A stretch of DNA of 64,000 bases from Pseudescherichia sp031987975 (GTDB lineage: Bacteria > Pseudomonadota > Gammaproteobacteria > Enterobacterales > Enterobacteriaceae), in contig NZ_DALZYX010000007.1 in NCBI RefSeq assembly GCF_031987975.1, forward strand, positions 1-64,000. The letters run 5' to 3'. Position 1 is the stretch's first letter. The number at the start of each line of letters is the position of its first letter. Of the stretch, positions 26,010-35,628 are shown piece by piece. Below the pieces are notes generated by a model that had not been told where the DNA came from, did not search any database, and worked only from the letters and a program-made list of their open reading frames with translations. The translations under genes were made by a program, and so were the position numbers.

Positions 26010-26748
26010 GCGCGCGGTGGCGGCGGCCTTTGGCCGGGCGGCACAGACCTATGACAGCCATGCCCAGCTTCAGCGGCAGAGTGCCGATCTGCTGCTGGCG
26101 AAACTGGGCGAGCGCAGCCCGGCTAGCGTGCTGGATGCGGGCTGCGGGCCGGGCAGCATGAGCCGCTACTGGCGCGACGCCGGCGCGGAGGTGACCGCCC
26201 TCGATCTCTCTCTGTCGATGCTCATGCAGGCCCAGCGCCAGCAGGCCGCGCAGCACTATGTTGCGGCGGACATCGAAGCGCTGCCCCTGGCCGACGCCAG
26301 GTGCGATCTCGCCTGGAGCAACCTTGCGGTGCAGTGGTGCAATGATTTAGGCCAGGCGCTGAGGGAGTTGCATCGCGTCGTGCGCCCTGGCGGAGCGGTC
26401 GCTTTTACTACCCTGGCGAGGGGATCGCTGCCGGAGCTAAATCAGGCCTGGCAGGCGGTGGACAACCGCGCCCATGCGAACCGGTTTTTAGCGGAGGAGG
26501 CGCTGATCGACACCGTTAGCGCCTGGCGAGGCCGGTGGGGCGTGGAGCGTATCACCCTCGACTTTGACGATGCCTTGTCGGCTATGCGCTCGCTGAAGGG
26601 CATCGGCGCGACGCATCTGCACGCTGGCAGGCACAACCAGCCCTTGACGCGCGGCCAGCTTCAGCACCTGCAGCTGGCGTGGCCGCAGCGGCAGGGCAGA
26701 TGCTTGCTGACCTATTCACTTTTTTGGGGAGTCATTGAACGTGACTGA
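25993..26748 (+). CDS. bioC: Malonyl-ACP O-methyltransferase
   Basis: Methylates malonyl-ACP so that the fatty acid pathway can elongate it to pimeloyl-ACP methyl ester, the start of biotin synthesis. The 251-residue class I methyltransferase has motif I VLDAGCGPGSMSRYW near residue 42 and the post-motifs ALDLSLSML, CDLAWSNLAVQW and VVRPGGAVAFTTL. Its 3' end overlaps bioD by 8 bp if bioD starts at its GTG. Confidence 0.96.
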   Translation: MSLVNKRAVAAAFGRAAQTYDSHAQLQRQSADLLLAKLGERSPASVLDAGCGPGSMSRYWRDAGAEVTALDLSLSMLMQAQRQQAAQHYVAADIEALPLADARCDLAWSNLAVQWCNDLGQALRELHRVVRPGGAVAFTTLARGSLPELNQAWQAVDNRAHANRFLAEEALIDTVSAWRGRWGVERITLDFDDALSAMRSLKGIGATHLHAGRHNQPLTRGQLQHLQLAWPQRQGRCLLTYSLFWGVIERD

Positions 26749-27463
26749 ACGCTATTTTGTCACCGGCACGGATACGGAAGTCGGTAAAACCGTGGCCAGC
26801 TGCGCCCTGTTACAGGCTGCCGCCCTGGCGGGATGGCAGACCGCAGGCTACAAACCGGTCGCCTCCGGCAGCGAGATGACGCCGGAGGGGCTGCGCAACA
26901 GCGATGCGCTGGCGCTACAGCATAACAGTACCCTGGCCCTGAGCTATGATGCTGTCAATCCGTACACCTTTGCTGAGCCAACCTCGCCGCACATCGTCAG
27001 CGCCGCGCTCGGGCAGCCCATTGAGACCGACACGCTCTCGGCCGGACTGCGGACGCTAGAGGCGCAGGCGGAGTGGGTGCTGGTGGAGGGGGCAGGGGGG
27101 TGGTTTACACCGCTTTCAGAGAGCCTGACCTTTGCCGACTGGGCTACTCAGGAGCAGCTACCGGTGATTTTAGTGGTAGGCGTTAAGCTTGGCTGCATCA
27201 ACCATGCGATGCTGACCGCTCAGGCGGTACAGCAGGCGGGACTGCGGCTGGCGGGCTGGGTCGCTAACGATGTGGTGCCACCGGGCAACCGCCACGCGGA
27301 GTATCTGGCAACGCTTAAGCGCATGCTGCCCGCCCCATTCCTTGGCGAGATCCCGTGGCTGGAAAACGCCTCGCCAGAGAGTGAAACCGGCCACTGGCTC
27401 GATCTTAGTGTTTTAGGAGCGGCGTCATCCACTGGGAAAGCAGCGGATCGTCCAGCTGCATAA
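26741..27463 (+). CDS. bioD: Dethiobiotin synthetase
   Basis: Closes the ureido ring of dethiobiotin from DAPA, carbon dioxide and ATP. The 240-residue protein has the P-loop GTDTEVGKT near the start, GYKPVASGSE, LVEGAGGWFTPLSE and VVGVKLGCINHAMLTAQ. The start is taken as GTG 26741 (MTERYFVTG), with GGGGAG nine bases upstream; a TTG two codons earlier is too close to it. The C-terminus runs about 15 residues beyond the E. coli end (after LDLSVL) and overlaps the convergent ATPase gene by 59 bp. Confidence 0.95.
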   Translation: MTERYFVTGTDTEVGKTVASCALLQAAALAGWQTAGYKPVASGSEMTPEGLRNSDALALQHNSTLALSYDAVNPYTFAEPTSPHIVSAALGQPIETDTLSAGLRTLEAQAEWVLVEGAGGWFTPLSESLTFADWATQEQLPVILVVGVKLGCINHAMLTAQAVQQAGLRLAGWVANDVVPPGNRHAEYLATLKRMLPAPFLGEIPWLENASPESETGHWLDLSVLGAASSTGKAADRPAA

Positions 27464-28130
27464 CGCTCCCCTGAGCCACGCTGCGTCCCCGATGCAGAAG
27501 ATAGAAGCGGTCAGCGACGCGGCGTATAAACGACAGGTGCTGCTCCGCCAGCAGGATAGTCATGCCGAAATCCTGATTCAGACGCACCAGCAGGTTGCCT
27601 AGCTTATGGATAAAGGCCTGACCCAATCCCCGGGTTGGCTCATCGAGTATCAGCAGGCGCGGATGGGTCACCAGCGCCCGGGCCAGCGCCAGCTGATGCT
27701 GGTTATCCTCGGACAGACCTGCGCCCTTAACCTGGCGCAGGGCATACAGCTCGGGAAACAGATCGTAGATATCCCGCGTCACTGCGCTGCCCGGTTCGCC
27801 GATGGCCAGCCAGGCGACTTGTAAATTCTCCTCTACCGTCAGCTGAGAGAAGATCCGCCTGTCCTGGGGCACGCAGGCGATGCCCATCGCCGGGCGATCT
27901 TCCATCCGCACCTGTAACAGGTTGAGCGGAGCTGCGCCAGCCTCCTGCCAGATGATGCTCCCGCTCTCTACCGGCAGATAGCCAGAGATACAGTTGACCA
28001 GGGTCGTTTTCCCCATTCCTGGCAGTCCCATTACGCAGGTGCAGGTTCCCGGGATAAGATCGAGATCGACATTCCAAAGCGTATGCCGATCGCCGTAATA
28101 GTGATTCACTGCGCGTAAGCTCAACATCAT
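27405..28130 (-). CDS. Orphan UrtE/LivF-type ABC ATPase with degenerate signature
   Basis: ABC ATPase of 241 residues resembling UrtE of urea importers (MLSLRAVNHYYGDRHTLWNVDLDL). Walker A GLPGMGKTT (about 35-43), Q-loop PQDRRIF, Walker B LLILDEPTRGL (about 159) and the switch histidine in AEQHLSF are present. The signature motif LSGGQ reads LSEDN (about 139-143), and Walker A has Pro for the usual Asn. No permease, binding protein or urease gene adjoins it. AAGGAG upstream of two adjacent ATGs sets the start. It may be a relic of a urt operon or a recruited regulatory ATPase; transport activity is doubtful. Confidence 0.82.
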   Translation of the reverse strand: MMLSLRAVNHYYGDRHTLWNVDLDLIPGTCTCVMGLPGMGKTTLVNCISGYLPVESGSIIWQEAGAAPLNLLQVRMEDRPAMGIACVPQDRRIFSQLTVEENLQVAWLAIGEPGSAVTRDIYDLFPELYALRQVKGAGLSEDNQHQLALARALVTHPRLLILDEPTRGLGQAFIHKLGNLLVRLNQDFGMTILLAEQHLSFIRRVADRFYLLHRGRSVAQGSVMQLDDPLLSQWMTPLLKH

Positions 28131-28419
28131 TTCATCTCCTTGGCCTGGTCTGTAAAAGATATGTTGCAAAAGCCTTGCCAGAAGCGTGTTATTCTCTGTT
28201 TTTCGGAGCAGGATGAAGAAAAATCGCTAAATTTGCCTAATCCGGTAGTCTGACCGATTGCATCTGCACGCTATCAGTGCTAGTGACAGGCAAATCTGAT
28301 TTTTCATGGTGCAGTCGCGTTGGAATGCGATAAAAATTGGTGGGAAAATTTTTTTACCCGCGCACCGTTTCGCAAAACCCGACTTTCGCTGAGTCGCAGA
28401 GGGTATGGGCTGGCGACAG

Positions 28420-28442
28420 TTATCCACTATTCCTGTGGATAA
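28420..28442. promoter_or_regulatory. Inverted pair of DnaA boxes upstream of uvrB
   Basis: TTATCCACT (28420-28428) and TGTGGATAA (28434-28442, the complement of a perfect TTATCCACA) face each other across five bases. The pair lies about 400 bp before uvrB. Confidence 0.8.
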
Positions 28443-28743
28443 CCTTGTGCATTAGAGTTAGAAAACGCGTGCAAAGCGAGAGAGCACGCGGCCTGGGCAT
28501 GAATTGATGCGAAACGCGGCTTTTTCTATAAATAAAATAAATTCAAGAAGTTAGATAAAAGCAACGGATGTAAGAAAAGTGTCACCCACTGACACAAAAC
28601 TTTCACCACCCGACTTGACAAATGTTAAATCACAAAAAGTTCTGGGGATAAGATATTTTTTTTAGTTTTTAATTCTGTGCCAAGGGCAAATTTTCCTTAC
28701 GGCACTTGAAATTGCCTTATGTAACACAGATATTCTGGCTTGC

Positions 28744-28763
28744 CACTGGCTTTTTATCCAGTA
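28744..28763 (+). promoter_or_regulatory. LexA box of uvrB
   Basis: CACTGGCTTTTTATCCAGTA has CTG-N10-CAG spacing and is close to the E. coli uvrB SOS box. It is 76 bp before the uvrB start. Confidence 0.92.
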
Positions 28764-28839
28764 TAAATTATTGGCAAAATCCGCCGTCGCGAGTAAAATT
28801 ACTCACCTGCCCGCTCATTCCTTCATCAGGTAGCTATTC

Positions 28840-30861
<2,022 letters not shown>

Positions 30862-30879
30862 TCTGCCGAAACAATCCGC

Positions 30880-31974
30880 TTAAATAACAGGCGGGAACCG
30901 CACCCAGGCCCGTACGCCGGGCTTCGGCGTGCGGTTATGCAGGTAGAACTGCCCGTCGTGCAGCTGGGCGATGCGGCTGACGATGCTCAACCCTAACCCA
31001 ATGCCGCCGTAGCGGCTGTCCATGCGTACAAAGGCTTTGCTCAGCTCTTTGCTTTTCGCCTCGTCCACGCCGGAGCCTTCATCTTCCACCGCCAGTACCG
31101 GGGCTGGCGTCTGCTCAAGCTTGAGGGTAATAACGCTTTTCTCCGGGCTGTAGCGGTGGGCGTTCTCTACCAGGTTTCTCAGCAGCACGCGGAGCTGAAC
31201 GGCGTCCCCGCGTACCGCCACGTCCTCCTGACGAGCGGGCAGCACCAGACTCTGCTGGCGGACGCTCAGCATTGTTTGTAGCTCATCCTGTAGCGGCAGT
31301 ATCACGTCGCGGATCAGCATCACTTGCTGGTAGCTGCCGGCTGAAAACGACTGCGCCATGCGCGCCAGTTGCAGCAGCTGAGAGACGCTCTCTGTCATCT
31401 GGTCGATGCGCAAAATCAGGCGGCTAACGTCAACGGAAGGGTGGCTTTTCGCCAGCAGCTCCAGATGCAGGCGCAGCCCTGCCAGCGGGGTGCGCAGCTC
31501 GTGAGCTACGTCGGCAGTAAAAAGACGCTCGCGGTCGAGCGTCAGGTTCAGGCGCGCAACCAGCCCGTTAATGGCCGAGCTGACCGCTTCTACCTCAGCC
31601 GAGGGGTTATTGAGTACAATCGGCTGGAGGTTATCAGGGGTGCGTAGCTCCAGCTCGCGCTGCAGATCGCTCAGCGGACGGGTGATTAGCTTTACCGCCT
31701 GCATGCAGAGCAGCAGCGCTATGCCGATGATAAACAGGCTCGGCACCAGCAGGCTGGCAACCGCCTCGTGCACCTCGCGCTCAATATGGGCATGGTTGTT
31801 GTGCTTGTAGATTGCACTCTCAACCAGCAGCTGGATCTGCTCCTTGCTCTCGTGCCACAGCCAGAAGACGCTGATAAGCTGAAACAGAACCAGAATCGAT
31901 CCAATGGTGAGCAGCAAACGTCCGCGCAGCGTCCAGCGGGCAGGGGAAAGCCCCTTTTTTATCTTCTCTGGCAT
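30880..31974 (-). CDS. pmrB: Sensor kinase PmrB (BasS)
   Basis: Inner-membrane histidine kinase that senses ferric iron, aluminium and mild acid and phosphorylates PmrA. The 364 residues have membrane helices at about 21-41 and 72-94. The short periplasmic loop keeps two ExxE motifs (Glu42-Ser-Lys-Glu45 and Glu67-Val-His-Glu70), the type used for metal sensing. A HAMP region (about 90-145) leads to the H-box ADVAHELRTPLAG with His158. The N-box is LVENAHRYS and the G-boxes are DEGSGVD and GIGLGLSIV. It is last in eptA-pmrA-pmrB, 4 bp after pmrA. The locus differs from the E. coli basRS position. Confidence 0.9.
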   Translation of the reverse strand: MPEKIKKGLSPARWTLRGRLLLTIGSILVLFQLISVFWLWHESKEQIQLLVESAIYKHNNHAHIEREVHEAVASLLVPSLFIIGIALLLCMQAVKLITRPLSDLQRELELRTPDNLQPIVLNNPSAEVEAVSSAINGLVARLNLTLDRERLFTADVAHELRTPLAGLRLHLELLAKSHPSVDVSRLILRIDQMTESVSQLLQLARMAQSFSAGSYQQVMLIRDVILPLQDELQTMLSVRQQSLVLPARQEDVAVRGDAVQLRVLLRNLVENAHRYSPEKSVITLKLEQTPAPVLAVEDEGSGVDEAKSKELSKAFVRMDSRYGGIGLGLSIVSRIAQLHDGQFYLHNRTPKPGVRAWVRFPPVI

Positions 31975-31978
31975 AGGG

Positions 31979-32650
31979 TCAGGTTGTCTGCTCCGTTTTA
32001 ATCAGCTGGTAGCCAAAACCGCGTACCGTGCGGATGCGATCTTTACCAATCTTATCCCGCAGGTTGTGGATATGCACCTCGAGGGTATTGGTGGCCGGCT
32101 CATTATCCCAGTTATAGATGTCATTATAGAGGATCTCCCGGTGTACCGGGCTGCCCGCCTTGAGCATCAGGCGTGACAGCAGGGCGTACTCTTTTGGCGT
32201 CAGATCCATAGAGTGCCCGGCCAGCCATACCTGGCGGGTATTAACGTTCAGACGCAGGTCGTCAACGACGATTTCGCTGTCTCCCTGGTTATTGTGGCGA
32301 CGCAGCAGCGCCCGGATGCGGGCGTTAAGCTCCTCCAGCGCAAAAGGCTTGATGAGATAGTCATCCGCGCCCGCGTCCAGCCCGCAGATACGATCTTCTA
32401 CGGTATCCCGGGCGGTGAGGATCAGCACCGGCAGGGAGACTTTCTCCCGCCGCAGTCGCTGTAGCAAATGCAGGCCATCTTCGTCCGGCAGGCCCAGGTC
32501 CAGCACAATCAGGCTATAGTGTCCTGAACCCAGGCACAGCATGGCCTCCCGGCTGGTACTCACGCCGTCGCAGGCGTACCCCTCTGACTGCATTGCCAGG
32601 ACCAGTCCCTGCAACAGCAACGCATCATCTTCTACGATTAATATTTTCAT
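31979..32650 (-). CDS. pmrA: Response regulator PmrA (BasR)
   Basis: OmpR-family regulator that activates lipid A modification genes. In the 223-residue protein the receiver domain (1-120) has the acidic pocket EDD at 7-9, phosphorylated Asp51 (LIVLDLGLPDEDG), the switch threonine in ILTARD and Lys in LIKPFALEEL. The winged-helix domain (about 125-220) includes LTPKEYALLSRL and TNTLEVHIHNLRDKIG. It lies between eptA (3 bp) and pmrB (4 bp). A two-part PmrA box before eptA suggests it controls its own operon. Confidence 0.92.
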   Translation of the reverse strand: MKILIVEDDALLLQGLVLAMQSEGYACDGVSTSREAMLCLGSGHYSLIVLDLGLPDEDGLHLLQRLRREKVSLPVLILTARDTVEDRICGLDAGADDYLIKPFALEELNARIRALLRRHNNQGDSEIVVDDLRLNVNTRQVWLAGHSMDLTPKEYALLSRLMLKAGSPVHREILYNDIYNWDNEPATNTLEVHIHNLRDKIGKDRIRTVRGFGYQLIKTEQTT

Positions 32651-32653
32651 TAA

Positions 32654-34291
32654 TTAAGACTCCCTGCACGCGGCTAAAATATCATCGGCTGGCTGGTACA
32701 CCTGGGTCTGCACGCCCGTGATGCCCAGCATGGTTGAGAACAGGTTGTCCTGCGAAAAAGCCTCGCTGGCAGCGCGTTTTTGCAGGCACGCTTCACTCAC
32801 CCGGTAACGCTGCTGAAAATCCTGCGACAGCCAGATCAGCATCGGCACGTGTTTCTGTGACTCCGGGGCGATGGCGTAGGGCAGGCCATGCAGATAGACG
32901 CCGTCTTCGCCTAAGGACTCGCCGTGATCCGAGAGATAAACCAGGCTGGTGGTAAATTTGTTCTGCTGCGACTGTAGCAATTTTATCGCTTTATCGACGA
33001 CATAATCGACGTACAGTACCGTATTATCGTAAGTATTCTTTAGCTGCTGTTGCGAACAGGTCTGAATTTCGTTGGTATCGCAGGTTGGCGTGAACTTCCT
33101 GAACTGCGGCGGATAGCGTTCGTAATAGGTAGGGCCGTGGCTGCCGATGGTGTGCAGCACGATCAAACCGTCACCCTGTAGATTATCGATGTACTGTGCC
33201 AGACCGTGGAAGAGAATATCGTCATGGCACTCCCCTGCGGTACAGAGGTCGGCAAGGTTAAGCTGGGTAACATCCTGGTGGGGAACCCGATCGCAGGCAC
33301 CTTTGCAGCCGCCGTCATTCTCATTCCACAGCACCTGAACACCCGCGCGCTGGATAATATCCAGCAGGCCTTCCCGATGGTGGGCCAACTGTTCGTCGTA
33401 GTTTTTGCGCGCCATCCCAGAGAACATGCAGGGAACGGAGACCGCCGTCACCGTGCCGCAGGAGCTGGTCTGCGGAAAGTAGATCACATTATCCTGCTTA
33501 AGTCGCGGATTGGTGTCGCGCGCGTAGCCGGAGAGTGAAAAATCCTCTGCCCGCGAGGTCTCTCCCACCACCAGGATGGTTAAATTCTTCTTCGTACCCT
33601 GATGCATCTGCGGGTCGAGCTTAGCGTCTTCCCCCAGCTTCACCAGCGGCAGGTTATCCATCTGATGATGCTTATAGTAAGAGTAGATGGCGGTAATGCT
33701 GTTTGACGGCCCGAGGGATTTTACCAGCTCGCGATTATTACGAAACAGCGAGGCGTAGTCCTTATAGAAAAAGAGCGATATCAGCAGCAGCACGGCAACC
33801 GACACGAGGATATTTACACCTCGCCTCAGCAGGCTACGCCAGCCGGAGGGGTGTTTTTTAATTCTCAGCCAGCAGGCCAGCATGGCCATCAGCACCCCGG
33901 AGAGTCCTATCGTCAGCAGCAGCTGCGGCGTAATCAGGGCAAAACTCTCGGCGGGGGTCGTATCGAGAATATTGGCAATCATGGTACGGTCGATAATGAC
34001 GCCGTAGGTCCAGATAAAGTACTGGGTAGAGGCGCAGAGCAGAATAAACAGAACGATCAGTAGCCGATCCAGCCAAACAAACGAGGCCAGGGCGATCAGA
34101 ATATTGATCACGCAGAAGGCGACAACCGGCATCGATAGAAATACTGCCAGCGTCCGCGCCGAGTGTACCGGCAGCAGCGTGAAGGCCTGGTGATAGAACA
34201 CCATGTTCAGCGCGACGGCAATATAAAATGCGAACAGCAGTGTAAAGGTCATGCGCCCTAGGGCAGGCCTGTAGAACGGGAACATACGCAT
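32654..34291 (-). CDS. eptA: Phosphoethanolamine transferase EptA (PmrC)
   Basis: Transfers phosphoethanolamine from phosphatidylethanolamine to lipid A, lowering the negative charge and polymyxin binding. In the 545-residue protein five membrane helices in the first 175 residues anchor a periplasmic sulfatase-fold domain. The nucleophile is Thr245 in VVGETSRAEDF, and zinc-site motifs include NENDGGCKGACDRVPH, HTIGSHGPTYYERYP and LSDHGESLGEDG. Disulfide cysteines typical of the family are present (CGTVTAVSVPC, CDTNEIQTC). It is clearly related to E. coli EptA. GGAAG six bases before ATG 34291 sets the start. First gene of pmrCAB, with a PmrA box 47 bp upstream. Confidence 0.93.
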   Translation of the reverse strand: MRMFPFYRPALGRMTFTLLFAFYIAVALNMVFYHQAFTLLPVHSARTLAVFLSMPVVAFCVINILIALASFVWLDRLLIVLFILLCASTQYFIWTYGVIIDRTMIANILDTTPAESFALITPQLLLTIGLSGVLMAMLACWLRIKKHPSGWRSLLRRGVNILVSVAVLLLISLFFYKDYASLFRNNRELVKSLGPSNSITAIYSYYKHHQMDNLPLVKLGEDAKLDPQMHQGTKKNLTILVVGETSRAEDFSLSGYARDTNPRLKQDNVIYFPQTSSCGTVTAVSVPCMFSGMARKNYDEQLAHHREGLLDIIQRAGVQVLWNENDGGCKGACDRVPHQDVTQLNLADLCTAGECHDDILFHGLAQYIDNLQGDGLIVLHTIGSHGPTYYERYPPQFRKFTPTCDTNEIQTCSQQQLKNTYDNTVLYVDYVVDKAIKLLQSQQNKFTTSLVYLSDHGESLGEDGVYLHGLPYAIAPESQKHVPMLIWLSQDFQQRYRVSEACLQKRAASEAFSQDNLFSTMLGITGVQTQVYQPADDILAACRES

Positions 34292-34337
34292 ACATTACTT
34301 CCAGAAAAGAGTATGTTGCGTATGCTCACAGAAGAGG

Positions 34338-34354
34338 GTTAAGGGAACCTTAAG
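34338..34354 (-). promoter_or_regulatory. PmrA box of eptA-pmrA-pmrB
   Basis: Read on the minus strand, CTTAAG-GTTCC-CTTAAC: two direct PmrA half-sites (YTTAAK type) with the canonical five-base spacing, 47 bp before the eptA start. It implies positive autoregulation of the operon. Confidence 0.88.
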
Positions 34355-34383
34355 TTCTTCAGAAAAGTGCGGGCGTACGAAAA

Positions 34384-35292
34384 TTAGCCCAGCCGCTGAA
34401 CGGCCTGCTCCAGGGCGACGCGCAGCAGATGACGATCGTGATGATGGGGAACGTCGCTGGCCTCAAGCACCTCCTGGACCACGAGGCGGTCGCTAAGCGC
34501 CGCCGTCTCCGCCTCCGGCCCTACCACGACAGCGTCCACGATCCGCTTGCCGACGCGCTGCTCCATCAGGGCCAGCTTAGCGGCCAGATCCATCCGTGCA
34601 GCCTCGGCGCTCAGCTCTTTACCTAAGTTGTCGATATAGACTACCGGAGCCGGGGTGCGGCGCAGCGCCTGAGCCAGATCGCTAAGCAGCACCAGCGGCA
34701 TCAGGCTGGTATAAAAGCTGCCGGGACCAATCAGGATCAGATCTGCTTCGGCAATCGCGTCTACCGCCTCGCGGGTCGCGGGTACGGAGGGGAAGAGCAT
34801 TAGCTCCTGAATGGACGTAGTTAGCCCGTCAATATTTACCTCGCCGTAGACCGTGTGCCCATCACTGTCGATAGCCATCAGATCCACCGGCTGCTCCGAC
34901 ATTGGGATCAAAAACGCATCAACCTTCAGCAGGTTGCGAATTAAATTGATCGCTTCCAGAGGCCTGACGCTAAGGTGGTCCAGCGCCTTTAACATCAAAT
35001 TTCCGAGGTTATGGCCTGAAAGCTCGCCATTACCGGTAAAACGATACTCAAACATCGCTGAGGCGACGCTCTGCTCGGTAATTAACTGGTTTAAACAGTT
35101 ACGCATATCGCCCCAGGCGATGCCGCCCTCGGCGCGACGAATACGCCCGGTTGACCCGCCGTTATCGGTGGTGGTGACGATCCCCGTCAGCCTTGAACCC
35201 AGCGATCCCAGCGAGGACATAACACGACCCAGCCCGTGTCCGCCGCCGAGGGCGACAACCCGGTCAAGATCCGCAAGCGTACGACTACGCAT
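34384..35292 (-). CDS. yvcK: YvcK/YbhK-family protein (gluconeogenesis factor)
   Basis: Member of the CofD-like YvcK family, which binds UDP-sugars and is linked in other bacteria to growth on gluconeogenic carbon and cell shape. E. coli YbhK itself is uncharacterised. The 302 residues equal YbhK in length, with GGGHGLGRVMSSL and TTTDNGGSTGRIRR at the N-terminus, DMRNCLNQL, GHNLGNLMLKAL and IGPGSFYTSLMPLVLL. It is divergent from moaA. Confidence 0.92.
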   Translation of the reverse strand: MRSRTLADLDRVVALGGGHGLGRVMSSLGSLGSRLTGIVTTTDNGGSTGRIRRAEGGIAWGDMRNCLNQLITEQSVASAMFEYRFTGNGELSGHNLGNLMLKALDHLSVRPLEAINLIRNLLKVDAFLIPMSEQPVDLMAIDSDGHTVYGEVNIDGLTTSIQELMLFPSVPATREAVDAIAEADLILIGPGSFYTSLMPLVLLSDLAQALRRTPAPVVYIDNLGKELSAEAARMDLAAKLALMEQRVGKRIVDAVVVGPEAETAALSDRLVVQEVLEASDVPHHHDRHLLRVALEQAVQRLG

Positions 35293-35627
35293 AACTCTTC
35301 CTTAATGGCTAAAAAACTGCGCTACGTTAACCTAAATACCACTTAAAGACGATGCCCCATGCGGGTGAAAATGATGCATATCAAGGCAAGAGGCTGATTT
35401 TCACGTATTCTGTAACGAAAATGCATGATTAAGCCGCTATATACATGTTTATATAGCGATGGGTGGGGATGGCGAAAGTCGCTTTATCGCGCTACTATCG
35501 CTATCTATAGCGTTAACACACTCTAGCCTCTGTGCCTACGTCTTGATGATACGGTGCTTTGGCCGTGGCAGTTGCCACCAGGGTGCAGGAAGAAATGACT
35601 GCATCTCCCGTATTTGGAAAGGTGTAC
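35293..35627. other. yvcK-moaA control region
   Basis: A 335-bp divergent region with a ModE box at 35435-35458, a probable moa promoter (TATAGCG near 35503) and the Moco riboswitch reaching into the moaA start codon. The left part holds the yvcK promoter region without a recognisable operator. Confidence 0.75.
35435..35458 (+). promoter_or_regulatory. ModE box of moaABCDE
   Basis: CGCTATATA-CATGTT-TATATAGCG is a perfect 9-bp inverted repeat over 24 bp. It has the same length and layout as the modA site (CGTTATAT ... ATATAACG). It is about 190 bp before moaA, upstream of the promoter, fitting ModE as an activator of moa. Confidence 0.88.
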
Positions 35628-35628
35628 A
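35523..35628 (+). ncRNA. Moco riboswitch (molybdenum cofactor RNA motif)
   Basis: The leader contains the conserved blocks of the Moco RNA motif in order: CCTCTGTGCCTACGTC, CGGTGCTTTGGCCG, GTTGCCACCAGGGTGCAGG, AGAAATGACTGC and TTTGGAAAGGTGTACATGG. The closing helix (TGTGCC with GGTGTA) lies right before and over the moaA start, so folding would block translation when cofactor is sufficient. In E. coli this RNA controls moaA expression. The boundaries given are approximate. Confidence 0.9.

Larger units (their letters stand above)
28131..28839. other. Long uvrB upstream region
   Basis: About 700 bp without a convincing gene, AT-rich relative to its surroundings. It contains an inverted pair of DnaA boxes (28420-28442), several A/T tracts (28520-28560 and 28650-28700) and the LexA box next to uvrB (28744-28763). 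A short minus-strand frame at 28227-28427 has no recognisable product. The length and content fit a multi-promoter control region for uvrB. Confidence 0.7.

Noticed and set aside
28227..28427. 66-codon minus-strand frame upstream of uvrB
   Set aside because: No ribosome site, no family resemblance, and it covers a DnaA box; better read as control DNA.
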